Source: Rhizobium sophoriradicis (GTDB lineage: Bacteria > Pseudomonadota > Alphaproteobacteria > Rhizobiales > Rhizobiaceae). Taken from it: a DNA stretch of 64,000 nt. The position numbers were made by a program, and so were the translations under genes. Below are positions 7,968 to 18,280 of the stretch, piece after piece (position 1 is the stretch's first letter; each line of letters begins with the position of its first letter). The stretch spans positions 1 through 64,000 of the forward strand of contig NZ_RQIH01000001.1 in the NCBI RefSeq assembly GCF_003939025.1, in the 5' to 3' direction. The notes beneath the pieces were generated by a model. The model was not told the origin of the DNA and did not search any database. It was given only the letters and a program-made list of their open reading frames with translations.

Positions 7968-9061
7968 CGAGAACCTTCCTCGCCCTGCCCAAGCTGGTCC
8001 GCCGGGAGCGGGCATCGCTGGTTGCCACCCTTCTCGCACCGCCCATAGCTCTCATCGTCACCGTCATTCTCAATCTCGGACTTTACGTCGTCATGGGCCG
8101 CGATCCGGCTGCGGTCGTCTATGCGATGCTGATCGAGCCCTTTTTCTCTTGGGCGTCGTTCTCCGAGGTGCTCCTGAAGACCGGGCCATTGCTCCTCATC
8201 GCGCAGGGGCTTGCCATCGGCTTTCGCGCCAAGGTGTTCAATATCGGGGCCGAAGGACAATTCGTCCTCGGTGCGATATTCGCCTCCGCCATTCCGATCT
8301 GGTGGCCTGACGCAACAGGACAATGGATCTGGCCGGCAATGCTGCTGCTCGGCACGATAGGCGGTGCATTCTGGGCGTCATTCACCGCTTTCTGGCGTGT
8401 CAGGCTCAATGCCAATGAGATCCTCGTTTCACTGATGCTGAGCTTCGTTGCCGTGCAGCTCCTCAATTATCTGCTGCTCGGCCCCTGGAAGGATCCGAAC
8501 GGCTTCAACTTCCCGCAATCCGTCATGTTCCAATATGACGCGATGGTGCCGATCCTGATCGAGGGAACGCGCGTCAATGTCTCGCTCATTCTCGCCCTCC
8601 TCCTGTCGATTGCCGCCTGGGTCTTCATGCTGAAGAGCTTCATCGGCTACAAATTGCAGGTCGGCGGATTGGCGCCGCGGGCGGCGAGCTACGCCGGATT
8701 CAGGGAAAGCCGGGCAATCTGGCTTTCCCTGCTGATCGGCGGAGCGGCAGCCGGTCTTGCCGGTGCGGCCGAGGTCGCCGGCCCTCTCGGTCAGTTGCAG
8801 CGCTCCATTTCCACCGGCTACGGCTATGCGGCAATCATCGTCGCCTATCTCGGCGGCCTTCATCCGATTGGCATCATCATCTCTGCCATCGTCATGGCGG
8901 CGCTCTATATCGGCGGTGACAACGCCATGGTTTCGGCCAATCTCCCGGTTGCCGCCGTCCGGGTTTTCCAGGGCAGCCTGCTTCTCGCCTATCTGGTCGC
9001 CATTGCCTTCACGCGCTACCGCCTTGCCTGGCGACCGGCGGCAACCAGGAGCGCCACGTGA
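7964..9061 (+). CDS. ABC transporter permease, NupP/YufP-type
   Basis: The 365-residue inner-membrane protein has a cytoplasmic N-terminus and about 8-10 hydrophobic segments. The family block GFRAKVFNIGAEGQF is near residue 90 and GAAAGLAGAAEVAGP lies in the second half, both typical of BPD-transport-2 permeases that pair with BMP-type binding proteins. It overlaps the ATPase and the next permease by four bases each, so the three are almost certainly made together. It would form one half of the translocation channel for the nucleoside-like substrate. Confidence 0.9.
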   Translation: MTRTFLALPKLVRRERASLVATLLAPPIALIVTVILNLGLYVVMGRDPAAVVYAMLIEPFFSWASFSEVLLKTGPLLLIAQGLAIGFRAKVFNIGAEGQFVLGAIFASAIPIWWPDATGQWIWPAMLLLGTIGGAFWASFTAFWRVRLNANEILVSLMLSFVAVQLLNYLLLGPWKDPNGFNFPQSVMFQYDAMVPILIEGTRVNVSLILALLLSIAAWVFMLKSFIGYKLQVGGLAPRAASYAGFRESRAIWLSLLIGGAAAGLAGAAEVAGPLGQLQRSISTGYGYAAIIVAYLGGLHPIGIIISAIVMAALYIGGDNAMVSANLPVAAVRVFQGSLLLAYLVAIAFTRYRLAWRPAATRSAT

Positions 9062-9969
9062 ACGCCATCGAGTTTATCCTCGCCGGAATGCTGGCGGCTG
9101 CGACGCCATTTCTGCTGGCAGCCCTCGGGGAACTGGTCGCCGAACGCGCCGGGGTTCTCAATCTTGGCGTTGAGGGGCTGATGGCATTCGGCGCCGTCAT
9201 CGCCTTCATCATCGTCTACCACGGCGGCGGCCATTTTCTGGCTTTCCTCGCCGGCGGCCTCGGCGCGGCCCTCCTGTCGCTGATCTTTGCGGTCATCGTG
9301 CTCGGCTTCAACGCAAACCAGGTCGCGACAGGGCTTGCCATCGGGATTCTCGGGCAAGGCCTGTCGGCGCTGTTCGGCAAGACCTACGAGAGCCTGACTG
9401 TCAGGGCTCTGCCGAAGATCGCCATTCCCAGCCTTTCCGATCTTCCCGTCATCGGCGGCCTGTTTGTCCAGGATATCGTCGTCTGGCTTTCGCTGGCATC
9501 AACCATCGCGATCTGGGCGATGTTTGCCTATAGCAAGGCCGGTCTGATTATCCGCGCCGTAGGGGAAAACCCGAAAGCGGCGCATGCCATCGGCTACCCG
9601 GTCATCGCGATCCGCTTCGCCGCGGTCGCATTCGGCGGCATGATGGCAGGCTTCGCGGGCGCCTATGCGGCGACGATCTACACGCCGCTATGGGCAGATG
9701 GGATGATTGCCGGCCGCGGCTGGATTGCGATCGCGCTCGTCGTCTTCGGAACCTGGCTGACCGGCCGCATCTTTCTCGGGGCGTGCCTGTTCGGGGCCGT
9801 ATCGCTGATGGGGCTCGCCGCCCAGGCGACCGGGCTCGACGTCCCCTCGCAGCTACTCGCATGCCTGCCCTATCTGGTGACGATCATCGTGCTCGGCATC
9901 ATTTCGGCGGATCGCCGCCTGCTCAAGCTCAATGGCATCGCCTCGCTCGGCGAGCCTTTCGAGCGATAG
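9058..9969 (+). CDS. ABC transporter permease, NupQ/YufQ-type
   Basis: The second permease is 303 residues, starting with GTG inside the stop of the first (GTGA). It opens with ATPFLLAALGELVAERAGVLNLGVEG, given here as separate motifs LAALGELVAERAG and LNLGVEGLM, the hallmark of the shorter partner in this family, and ends with a cytoplasmic tail after about eight membrane segments. It closes the plus-strand operon that began at 1798; the next gene on the other side is convergent, 41 bases away. Confidence 0.9.
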   Translation: MNAIEFILAGMLAAATPFLLAALGELVAERAGVLNLGVEGLMAFGAVIAFIIVYHGGGHFLAFLAGGLGAALLSLIFAVIVLGFNANQVATGLAIGILGQGLSALFGKTYESLTVRALPKIAIPSLSDLPVIGGLFVQDIVVWLSLASTIAIWAMFAYSKAGLIIRAVGENPKAAHAIGYPVIAIRFAAVAFGGMMAGFAGAYAATIYTPLWADGMIAGRGWIAIALVVFGTWLTGRIFLGACLFGAVSLMGLAAQATGLDVPSQLLACLPYLVTIIVLGIISADRRLLKLNGIASLGEPFER

Positions 9970-10010
9970 CATCGAGCCAAGGCGCCGAGAGCGCTGCCTT
10001 TGCAAGCGCC

Positions 10011-10733
10011 TCAGACGAGGTCAACGCGAGCCTTGCGCCATGCCTCGTAGCGCTCCAGGGTGTCCTGATTGGGTGGGTAGACGCCGAGTGTCGGCTTGCC
10101 GGATTCGATCTCAAGCTTCAGGAACTCCTCCTGCTCCTCCATCGCGACGGCCTCGTCGGCGATTTCGCTCACATATTCCCGAGGAATGATGATGACGGCT
10201 TCGCTGTCTCCGAAAACGATGTCATCCGGATAGACGGCAACGCCGCCGCAGGCAATCGGCTGGTTCATATCCGATGCATGGTGCGCGACCAGATTGGCGG
10301 GCGCCGCAGGACCGAGGCAATAGGTGGGAAGCCCGAGCTGGGCGATATCGGCGGTGTCGCGAACGCCTCCGTCGAGCACGAGACCGGCGCATCCGCGATA
10401 GACAAGCCGACGAGCCAGCACCGCGCCGATGCCTGCGATCTCGGCTATCGAGCGGCAGTCGAACACCAGGACGTGGCCCTCCGGGATCGTATCGATCGCC
10501 TTGCGCTGCTGGTTGGACGGATCGGAACTGTAGGTCGAGCCGTCGATATCCTCACGCGCTGGAATATAACGGACGGTGACGGCCGGACCGACCATCGGTT
10601 TTTCGGCCGCAGCGAGCGGCCGCACGCCGCGAACAGCGGTGTTCCTCAGCCCCCGCTTCAGCAGCAAACTGCTGAGACTCGCCGAATTCGTCTGCAAAAG
10701 TTTGGCGTAAACCGATGCGTCCAAAGCGGTCAT
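10011..10733 (-). CDS. RraA-like family protein (HMG/oxaloacetate aldolase or dimethylmenaquinone-methyltransferase-like fold)
   Basis: The predicted 240-residue protein matches the RraA-like fold: GPAVTVRY near the N-terminus, a SIAEIAGIG-GAVLARR block and the DGGVRD motif whose Arg and Asp take part in metal-dependent aldol chemistry in HMG/CHA aldolases. Members act as aldolases/decarboxylases on 2-oxo acids or bind RNase E; the C-terminal extension here is longer than in RraA itself and fits the catabolic members. The chosen ATG has GGGGAGGG upstream; a longer frame would start 54 bases earlier with no such site. It follows the iclR gene on the same strand and converges on the transporter operon. 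Confidence 0.8.
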   Translation of the reverse strand: MTALDASVYAKLLQTNSASLSSLLLKRGLRNTAVRGVRPLAAAEKPMVGPAVTVRYIPAREDIDGSTYSSDPSNQQRKAIDTIPEGHVLVFDCRSIAEIAGIGAVLARRLVYRGCAGLVLDGGVRDTADIAQLGLPTYCLGPAAPANLVAHHASDMNQPIACGGVAVYPDDIVFGDSEAVIIIPREYVSEIADEAVAMEEQEEFLKLEIESGKPTLGVYPPNQDTLERYEAWRKARVDLV

Positions 10734-10805
10734 GAGATCCCTCCCCTTGTTCGGCGGAAGATCTACCATATCAAAACAATTGTTCAATAGTGGATTTATA
10801 GTTTC

Positions 10806-11591
10806 TTATTTGGACAGCGGATGAAGCCCATTGATGGTTTTCGTCAGCTTAGCAGCCGCCTCCAGGACCTCGCGCCTGATCGACCGAGCCCGATCCGGTG
10901 TTGCCTCTCCAATGAAAGGGACGCTGACGGTGGCGATCAGAGCGCCTCGATCATCGAATACCGGCGCGGCGAAAGCACGCAAGCCGAGATTGGATTCCTG
11001 ATTGTCCTCAGCATATCCGTTGCGGCGAATCTCAACGAGGGCCTCTTTCAGTGCCTCCGGATCCGTGATCGTATAGGGGGTCTTGGCCTCCAGCCCGCCG
11101 GCGCAGTAGGCTTCGGCTTCACCGTAATCCGCATAAGCCAGAGCGAGCTTGCCGGCTGCCCCGACATGTTTGCGCGAGCGCCCTCCAACCTTGATAAACA
11201 ACGCATAATCACCAGGACTGGAAGCGGCAAATATCGTCATCATCTCACGTCCCTCAGGCACGGCCAGCTTGAAGGATTCCATGACCCGCTCCGCCGCCGC
11301 CGCCAGAATTGGCCTTGCCGCCTCAATCAGCGTCACGCGATCGGCACCGGGCGAGATCCGTCGGGCAAGCTCGACGAATTTCGGCCCGAGCTCGTAGGAA
11401 GCGCCGCCATTGACCCGTGCGACCAGACCGTGCGCGGTGAGCGAATTCAGAATGCGATAGACCGTCGAACGTGGCACGCGCAACTGATCGACCAAAGCGC
11501 CAAGCGAGATGCCCGTTTTCGCGTCAGCCACCGCCTCGAGCAGATGCGCCGTCTTTTCCACCACCGGAGAACCATGCTTTGGTTCATTCAT
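10806..11591 (-). CDS. IclR-family transcriptional regulator
   Basis: The 261-residue protein has the IclR layout: an N-terminal winged helix (about residues 8-65, with LGALVDQLRVPRSTVYRILN as recognition region) and a C-terminal effector-binding GAF-like domain (about 85-255). IclR proteins usually control nearby catabolic operons in response to a small aromatic or acid metabolite. It sits between the deaminase/transporter operon (via rraA) and the divergent peptide-type transporter, so it may control both. Inverted repeats upstream at 11663-11680 and at 1684-1750 are candidate sites, though their sequences are not the same. Confidence 0.93.
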   Translation of the reverse strand: MNEPKHGSPVVEKTAHLLEAVADAKTGISLGALVDQLRVPRSTVYRILNSLTAHGLVARVNGGASYELGPKFVELARRISPGADRVTLIEAARPILAAAAERVMESFKLAVPEGREMMTIFAASSPGDYALFIKVGGRSRKHVGAAGKLALAYADYGEAEAYCAGGLEAKTPYTITDPEALKEALVEIRRNGYAEDNQESNLGLRAFAAPVFDDRGALIATVSVPFIGEATPDRARSIRREVLEAAAKLTKTINGLHPLSK

Positions 11592-11662
11592 GAAATTCGT
11601 ATTCCATTAGAGAATTTATCTTCTTGACTTGCCCGCCGTCGCCAACCATCTTGTCCACCGCA

Positions 11663-11680
11663 AGTGTCGTATTTGACACT
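11663..11680. promoter_or_regulatory. Inverted repeat AGTGTC-N6-GACACT between iclR and the Dpp-type operon
   Basis: A perfect 6-bp inverted repeat with a 6-base spacer. It is nested in a wider imperfect symmetry, with CGCAAG on the left and CTTGCG on the right. It lies in the divergent promoter interval, 72 bases upstream of the iclR start and 114 bases upstream of the binding-protein gene, a fitting place for a shared operator. Confidence 0.45.
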
Positions 11681-11793
11681 ACGCGCTTGCGGGAGGAAGT
11701 AAAGCCGATAGAGCGCTAAAGAGATCCTGCGCAGCCAAACGGCTGCCGCGAAGCGGATGCCGGCGCGCGCGGCTGCAACGGGAGGAGGATTTC

Positions 11794-13311
11794 ATGACGA
11801 CAAGGAATATTCACGCATTACGCATCGGGCTTGCGATCTCCCTGGCTGCGGGCATCGGAATGCCTACCTACGCCGCCGGGGACAAGCTGACGGTTGTGGT
11901 GACGGACGAGCCGAAGTCGCTGGATCCCTGCGACACCGATTTGTCGGGAAATTCCCGCATCCTGCACAACAATATCACCGAAGCGCTGGTCAACCTCAGC
12001 CCGAAGGACGGATCGGTCGTTCCAAGCCTTGCCACCAGCTGGCGCCAGGTCGATGGCCTGACCTGGGAGTTCAAGCTGCGCGAGGGCGTGACCTTCCATG
12101 ACGGCAAGCCGTTCGATGCCAACGCAGTCGTCGCCGCCGTCAAGCGGGCTCAAGACCCGGCATTGGCGTGCGAAGTCGGACTGGCCACCTTGAAGGGCGT
12201 CAAGCTCAACGCACAGGCCGCCGATCCGACGACCGTCCTCATCAAAACCGACGTCGTCGAACCGATCCTGCCGAACAAGATGTCTGCCGTTGACATCGGT
12301 TCGCCGGCGACCCCGAATGACGGAAAGACCCGCAGCCCGGCCGGAACGGGGCCTTACAAGCTGGAAGCGTGGACCCCAGGCCAGTCCGTCGCGCTGACGG
12401 CCTATGACGGCTATTGGGGCGACAAGCCGGCAATCAAACATGCGATGATCATTTGGCGTGCCGAATCCGCCGTTCGTGCGGCAATGGTGGAGACCGGCGA
12501 AGCGCAGATCGCCTATGAGATCGCGCCGCAGGACGGCACGACCGAACAGGACCAGGCCTTTCCGAACGCTGAAACTTCGCTGTTGAGGATCGATGCCCAG
12601 GTGGCGCCGCTCGACGACAAACGCGTGCGCGAAGCGCTCAATCTCGCCATCGACCGGGACGGCCTCGTCGGAACCATTTTCCATGGGGACGCCCAGAAGG
12701 CGATGCAGGTCGTGTCGCCTTCAGTGTTCGGCTTCAATCCCGACATTCCCGTCTGGACCTATGATCCGGAAAAGGCGAAGTCGCTGCTTGCCGCGGCCAA
12801 GGCCGATGGCGTGCCGGTCGACAAGGAGATCGTCATCTACGGCCGCATCGGCATCTATCCCAACTCCTCCGAAAGCCTGGAGGCCATTCAGGCGATGCTG
12901 GCGGATGCCGGTTTCAACGCGCGGCTAGAAATGCTCGAGACCAGCCCTTGGCTGAAACGGCTCTTGAAGCCGTGGGACAAGGATCGCCAGCCGTCAATCC
13001 TGCAGACCCAGATCGACAATGCCGAAGGGGACGCCGTATTTACCCTGCCCAACCGCTTCACCACCGACGGCAATCAGTCGACGATTGCAGACGCCAAGCT
13101 CGACAAGCTGATCGCTGAGGGCTCGAAGGCAACCGGCGACGAGCGCAAGAAGCTGTTCCAGGAAGCATTCCGATACATCGCGGTCGATGCGGTCAATATC
13201 GCGCCGCTCTTCCACATGGTCTCGATTGCCCGCGTCGCAAAGGACGTGAACTACACCCCCGATGTGCAGGCTGGCAACGAGATCAAGCTGAAGGCGATCA
13301 GCTATCGCTGA
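11794..13311 (+). CDS. DppA/OppA-type ABC transporter substrate-binding protein
   Basis: The 505-residue exported protein has a signal peptide ending near TYAAGDK and the SBP_bac_5 layout: PKSLDPCDTD at the start of the mature part, then the family block KLREGVTFHDGKPFDA near residue 95 and SPAGTGPYKLEAW near 180. Family members bind peptides, nickel, opines or other zwitterions. A strong GGGAGGAGG precedes the ATG. It heads a five-gene operon with two permeases and two ATPases. Placement beside iclR and the deaminase cluster suggests a second import route for the same or a related substrate; this is inference. Confidence 0.92.
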   Translation: MTTRNIHALRIGLAISLAAGIGMPTYAAGDKLTVVVTDEPKSLDPCDTDLSGNSRILHNNITEALVNLSPKDGSVVPSLATSWRQVDGLTWEFKLREGVTFHDGKPFDANAVVAAVKRAQDPALACEVGLATLKGVKLNAQAADPTTVLIKTDVVEPILPNKMSAVDIGSPATPNDGKTRSPAGTGPYKLEAWTPGQSVALTAYDGYWGDKPAIKHAMIIWRAESAVRAAMVETGEAQIAYEIAPQDGTTEQDQAFPNAETSLLRIDAQVAPLDDKRVREALNLAIDRDGLVGTIFHGDAQKAMQVVSPSVFGFNPDIPVWTYDPEKAKSLLAAAKADGVPVDKEIVIYGRIGIYPNSSESLEAIQAMLADAGFNARLEMLETSPWLKRLLKPWDKDRQPSILQTQIDNAEGDAVFTLPNRFTTDGNQSTIADAKLDKLIAEGSKATGDERKKLFQEAFRYIAVDAVNIAPLFHMVSIARVAKDVNYTPDVQAGNEIKLKAISYR

Positions 13312-13348
13312 TCGATGAGCCTCAACCACTGTCGCCTGAGGAGAGCGG

Positions 13349-14269
13349 ATGTCCCTCACCTATTTCCTGAGACGCGCCGCCTTCGCAGCGCTCGCGCTTG
13401 CGGCCCTGATGACAGCAGCTTTCTTCCTCGTGCGGCTGACGGGTGATCCCGTCAATCTCTATCTGCCTGTCGACGCTTCGGATGCGGCGCGCGAAGCCAT
13501 GCGCGTCCGCCTTGGGCTCGATCGTTCCCTTCTCGCGCAGTTCTTCGATTGGGCCTGGGATATGCTCAGCCTCGATTTCGGCATGTCTCTCTGGCACCAT
13601 CGCCCCGCGATGGACGTCGTGCTGGAAGCCTTGCCGAACACATTGGCGCTCGGCGCCATTGCCTTGGCGCTCGCCTTTACTGCCGCGATCGTCGTCGGCT
13701 CGATTGCGGCGGTCAATGCCGGTAGCTGGATCGACCGGGGCATCAATCTCCTGTCGCAGTCCGCCGCCAGCGTACCTGACTTCTGGCTCGGCCTGATGGG
13801 CGTGCTTCTGTTTGCAGTCACGTTCCGAATTCTGCCGACCTCAGGCTTTGGTGGTCCCGTCTACTGGGTATTGCCAGTCGCCTGCCTGTTTGCTCGGCCG
13901 TTCGGAACTCTGGTGCAGATCGTCCGCGGCTCGATGATCGAAGCTCTGAACGCGACCTTCGTCCGCACGGCCCGCGCCAAGGGTGCCCGTGGCGGACGCG
14001 TCACCTTCGTGCACGCGCTCCGCAATGCGCTCCTTCCGGCGGTCACGGTGACGGGCGATCTCGCCGCCCAGTTCGCTGGCGGCGGCGGTGTTGTCGAAGT
14101 GGTCTTCGGCTTTCCGGGCATCGGCAAACTTCTGATCGACGGCATCCTGAAACGCGATTTCGCGATCGTTCAGGCATCGATCTTTGCCGTCGCCGTCGTG
14201 ATCTTCGTCATCAATATCCTGATCGACATGCTTTATGCCTCGATCGATCCGCGCGTGAGGGTCGAATGA
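13349..14269 (+). CDS. DppB-type ABC transporter permease
   Basis: The 306-residue membrane protein begins with the usual N-terminal helix (YFLRRAAFAALALAAL) followed by a periplasmic stretch RLTGDPV. The EAA coupling motif is recognisable as ARAKGARGGRVTFVHALRNA at about residues 208-227. About six membrane segments are visible. A GAGGAGAG ribosome binding site lies just before the ATG. It overlaps the second permease by four bases. Confidence 0.92.
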   Translation: MSLTYFLRRAAFAALALAALMTAAFFLVRLTGDPVNLYLPVDASDAAREAMRVRLGLDRSLLAQFFDWAWDMLSLDFGMSLWHHRPAMDVVLEALPNTLALGAIALALAFTAAIVVGSIAAVNAGSWIDRGINLLSQSAASVPDFWLGLMGVLLFAVTFRILPTSGFGGPVYWVLPVACLFARPFGTLVQIVRGSMIEALNATFVRTARAKGARGGRVTFVHALRNALLPAVTVTGDLAAQFAGGGGVVEVVFGFPGIGKLLIDGILKRDFAIVQASIFAVAVVIFVINILIDMLYASIDPRVRVE

Positions 14270-15182
14270 CCGACACATCCGCCGAGTTTCTCCCCGCCCG
14301 AGAGCGCCGCGGCAGGCGCATCCTGTGGCTCATGCGGGCGCTTTCGGGTGACCCGATGGCGGTGGCGGCAACCATCTGGCTGTTGATTGTCATCCTTGCC
14401 ATTGCCGCCGACAGCCTTTCACTCCTCGGCGAGAACCGCATCTCGCTCAAGGCACGCAACCTGCCGCCCTTCAGCTTCGGCCAATCCTGGACCTTGTGGC
14501 TGGGCGCCGATGCGCTCGGGCGCCCTCTCCTCGTCCGTCTCATCGAGGCGGCATCGACGACGATCGGGATCGCTCTCGTCACGGTATTGACGAGCCTCGC
14601 CGGTGGGACGCTGCTCGGCGTCGTCGCCGGCTATTTCGGCGGCTTCGTCGGCAGCCTTATCATGCGGATCTGCGACATTATCCTCGGCTTCCCGACGCTG
14701 CTGGTGGCCTTGTTCGGCCTCTATCTATTCGGCCCGAGCGTCAGCAATCTCGTGATCGTGCTCGCCGTGACCCGCATGCCGGCCTATATCCGCGTTGCAA
14801 GAGCCGAAACGCTGGAGGTCCGGGAGAGGCTTTTCGTCGATGCGGCGCGCGTCTTCGGCGGTGGACCAGCCTGGATCCTGCGCACGCACATTCTCCCGAG
14901 CGTCGCGCCGACAATGCTGACGCTCGCCTCCGTCAATCTTGCCATGGTCATGCTGTTCGAATCGGGGCTCAGCTATCTCGGACTTGGCATCCAGCCGCCT
15001 TCGGTAAGCTGGGGCCTGATGGTCGCGCAGGGCCAGGGCTACCTGTCCTCCGCCTGGTGGCTCAGCTTCTTCCCCGGCCTCGCCGTCATGTTCACCACTA
15101 TGTCCTTCAACCTTCTCGCCAACTGGTTCCGGATCGTCAACGATCCGTCGCAGCACTGGCGGCTTGTCAGCCGGAGGCGCTG

Positions 15183-15183
<1 letters not shown>
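14266..15183 (+). CDS. DppC-type ABC transporter permease
   Basis: The 305-residue permease has an N-terminal cytoplasmic part, one helix, a periplasmic loop with LGADALGRPLLVRLIEAA (the LGTDxLGRD-type motif of DppC proteins) and five further helices. The EAA motif is around RAETLEVRERLFVDAARVFG. Its TGA stop shares one base with the ATG of the ATPase gene that follows, so the two are probably translationally coupled. Confidence 0.92.
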
Positions 15184-16150
<967 letters not shown>

Positions 16151-16154
<4 letters not shown>

Positions 16155-17137
16155 GCGAGCGTCTTCTCAAAGTGCAAAATCTCTGCCGGCATTTCGGCAG
16201 TGGCGCAACGGCTGTACGCGCCGTCGATGACGTCAGCTTCGACATCGCCCATGGAGAAACGCTCGGCCTCGTCGGCGAAAGCGGATGCGGCAAGACCTCG
16301 CTGGTACGCACGCTCCTGAAGCTCGGGCCGGCAACGAGCGGCAGCGTCCTGCTCGACGGCGTCGAGGTCACCGGGGCAAGCGGCCGCCAGTTGCACGATC
16401 TGCGCCGAAAGATGCAGGTCGTCTTCCAGGACCCCTACCAGTCGCTCAATCCGCGCCTTCGGGTCGACCGGTTGATCGCCGAACCGTGGGCGCTGCATCC
16501 CGGCGTCCTGCCGAAGTCCCGGTGGCGGGAGGAGACGGTCAGGCTGCTCGAATCCGTCGGATTGCGAGCCGAACATGCGGAGCGCTATCCCTCCGAGTTT
16601 TCGGGGGGCCAGCGGCAGCGGCTCGGCATTGCGCGCGCCCTGACGCTTGATCCGACGCTCCTCGTCTGCGACGAGCCGGTCTCGGCCCTCGACGTCTCGG
16701 TCCAGGCTCAGGTCGTCAATCTGCTCGCCAGGCTGAGGCGCGAGCGCAATCTGGCGATGCTGTTCGTCGCCCATGATCTTGCGGTCGTGCGGCATGTCTC
16801 GGACCGGGTGATGGTCATGTATCTCGGCAAAATCATTGAAACAGGACCGAAACATTCGATCTTCAGCGCGCCGGCCCATCCCTACACCCAGGCCCTGATG
16901 TCGGCGGTCCCGACACCGGATCCGCGGCTTCGCGGACAACGCAGCCGCATCGTTTTGAAAGGCGACCTGCCAAGCCCCGTCGATCCGCCGAGCGGATGCC
17001 GGTTTCGAACGCGCTGCTGGAAGGCGACATCGATCTGCGCGGAACAGGAGCCGGCCTTGAAGAACCGGACGGCAGCGCCGGGACTGCTGACCGCCTGCCA
17101 TCACGCTGATACAACTTTTTCCACGACCGCCGGCTGA
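16151..17137 (+). CDS. DppF-type ABC transporter ATPase
   Basis: The second ATPase has 328 residues: Walker A GESGCGKTS, the DppF-typical VFQDPYQSLNPRLRV, signature FSGGQRQRLGIARAL, Walker B LLVCDEPVSALDVS and H-loop VAHDLAVV. The C-terminal domain contains CRFRTRCWKATSIC. It overlaps dppD by four bases and ends the operon 49 bases before the convergent prepilin peptidase gene. Confidence 0.94.
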
Positions 17138-17186
17138 CTACCGGAGCACCCAAGCTTCTCTTGCGAGGAAGCCATGTCCACGCCGG

Positions 17187-17702
17187 TCACCGTGGCTGTA
17201 AAGCCAACGTGAGGAGCGCGGCGAAAACCATGAGGACGCCGTAAGGTATCTTCCGGCTTGCCCGGATTTCCTCGATGCGCATGAAAAAGGCGAAATGTGC
17301 GACGCGCAGCGGGACTGGCAGCCGCAGGACCAGCAGGGTCACGATGCCGAGGACGAGGAGCAAAAACGAAAACGGCAGCATTCCGTGCCATCCCACAAAA
17401 AGGCCGATCGGCAGGAAAAGCTTGGCGTCTCCTGCGCCAAACAGCCGGAACACCCACAGCACCACTCCAAGCATAAACATCAGCAGACCGGCCCCGACGT
17501 CGCCGCCAATTCCGCTCGAAGCAAAGAGTGCCGCGCCGACATCCTCGGAGCCAAGCATCACGGCCACCGCGCGCAGTGCATAAAGTGTCACGAGCGCAAG
17601 CACGATCGTGTTGGGGATTTTCCAGGTGCGGAAATCGGTCCAGGCCGCGTAGAGAAAAAGTAATACTGATAGTGAGTTAATAAAAACGGCCAGTTGCGAC
17701 AT
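17187..17702 (-). CDS. cpaA: Prepilin peptidase CpaA/TadV (A24 family)
   Basis: The 171-residue integral membrane protease would cleave the leader of the Flp pilin. It has about six hydrophobic segments and both family aspartates: Asp23 in AAWTDFRTWKIPN and Asp92 in the FGAGDAKLF (GxGD) motif. Its small size matches CpaA/TadV, which lack the methylase domain of PilD. It is transcribed away from pilA, unlike the common order in which the peptidase follows pilA on the same strand. Confidence 0.93.
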   Translation of the reverse strand: MSQLAVFINSLSVLLFLYAAWTDFRTWKIPNTIVLALVTLYALRAVAVMLGSEDVGAALFASSGIGGDVGAGLLMFMLGVVLWVFRLFGAGDAKLFLPIGLFVGWHGMLPFSFLLLVLGIVTLLVLRLPVPLRVAHFAFFMRIEEIRASRKIPYGVLMVFAALLTLALQPR

Positions 17703-17849
17703 AGGAATCTACCTTTTGGGCTACGGTTATCTAGCACGTAACTGCGATTTTTCACGCAATTCCAGCGAGTCAGCCTGTTTTTACCGCACGTCTTCGGGCT
17801 TTCGTCTTAACCATAAGTATAAATCTCAATTCGTGCTGGTATAAAACAT

Positions 17850-17879
17850 TTGACTAAATTAGAATTAACAGACTATTAA
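17850..17879 (+). promoter_or_regulatory. Candidate sigma-70-type promoter of pilA
   Basis: TTGACT at 17850-17855 and TATTAA at 17874-17879 are separated by 18 bases in an AT-rich stretch about 85 bases upstream of the pilA start. The long untranslated leader leaves room for control, and pilA has a good GGGAGG ribosome binding site. Confidence 0.45.
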
Positions 17880-17961
17880 TATTCCCAGTCGAAGAGGCGG
17901 TCTCAACGACAAGGCGGCCGGGGGATTTACGGCGCACAACTTACCTGGGAGGTAATTCTCG

Positions 17962-18159
17962 ATGAAAGCATTTGTAAACAGCGTACGCGCTTTCGCGCGG
18001 GAAGAAGATGGGGTCGCACTGACTGAATATCTTATTCTGCTTGGTTTGTTGGTCGGCGGAGTTGTTGCATCAGTTCTCACGATCGGCGGTGAACTCAACA
18101 CGGCATGGGGAACGTGGGCCACTTGGTTCCAAGCACAAGACCTGACTGCGCCGGGTTGA
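17962..18159 (+). CDS. pilA: Flp/PilA pilin
   Basis: The 65-residue prepilin has the Flp signature: a short charged leader ending DG (Gly17), then VALTEYLILLGLL with Glu at +5 and Tyr at +6, the sites known in Flp pilins for assembly. The remaining segment is one long hydrophobic helix and a short C-terminus. CpaA should cleave after Gly17. It is the major subunit of the Tad pilus, which serves surface attachment in related bacteria. It is followed by a terminator-like hairpin before the assembly genes. Confidence 0.95.
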   Translation: MKAFVNSVRAFAREEDGVALTEYLILLGLLVGGVVASVLTIGGELNTAWGTWATWFQAQDLTAPG

Positions 18160-18168
18160 CGCGCCTCA

Positions 18169-18191
18169 GCTGCTTCCTGAGCAGCGTTTTT
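18169..18191 (+). terminator. Intrinsic terminator after pilA
   Basis: GCTGCT at 18169-18174 pairs with AGCAGC at 18180-18185 around a 5-base loop and is followed by GTTTTT. It begins ten bases after the pilA stop. Partial termination here would make pilin mRNA far more abundant than the assembly genes downstream. Confidence 0.6.
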
Positions 18192-18201
18192 GAGCAGAAG
18201 C

Positions 18202-18222
18202 GAGGGGTTTTGTTAACCCCTC
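18202..18222 (+). terminator. Second hairpin between pilA and cpaB
   Basis: GAGGGGTT (18202-18209) pairs perfectly with AACCCCTC (18215-18222) around TTGTT, followed by TCTTCT, a weak U tract. It may back up the first terminator or protect the 3' end of the pilin message. Confidence 0.5.
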
Positions 18223-18280
18223 TCTTCTAAATTAGCATCAATGAATGGATGTATTCCGTTCAGTGTAGTGAGTAACCGTG

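Noticed and set aside
9980..10011. Possible terminator AGGCGC…GCGCCT between nupQ and rraA
   Set aside because: The loop is 20 bases, the stem is only six base pairs and there is no T tract; it also overlaps the rraA stop.
9690..10790. A 366-residue plus-strand frame across the convergent nupQ and rraA genes
   Set aside because: It spans two genes with clear domains, and its sequence is repeat-like and arginine-rich without any domain.
14496..15182. Upstream extension of the DppD ATPase frame
   Set aside because: It lies in another phase of the permease gene. The ATG at 15183 overlaps the permease stop and begins the ATPase sequence proper.
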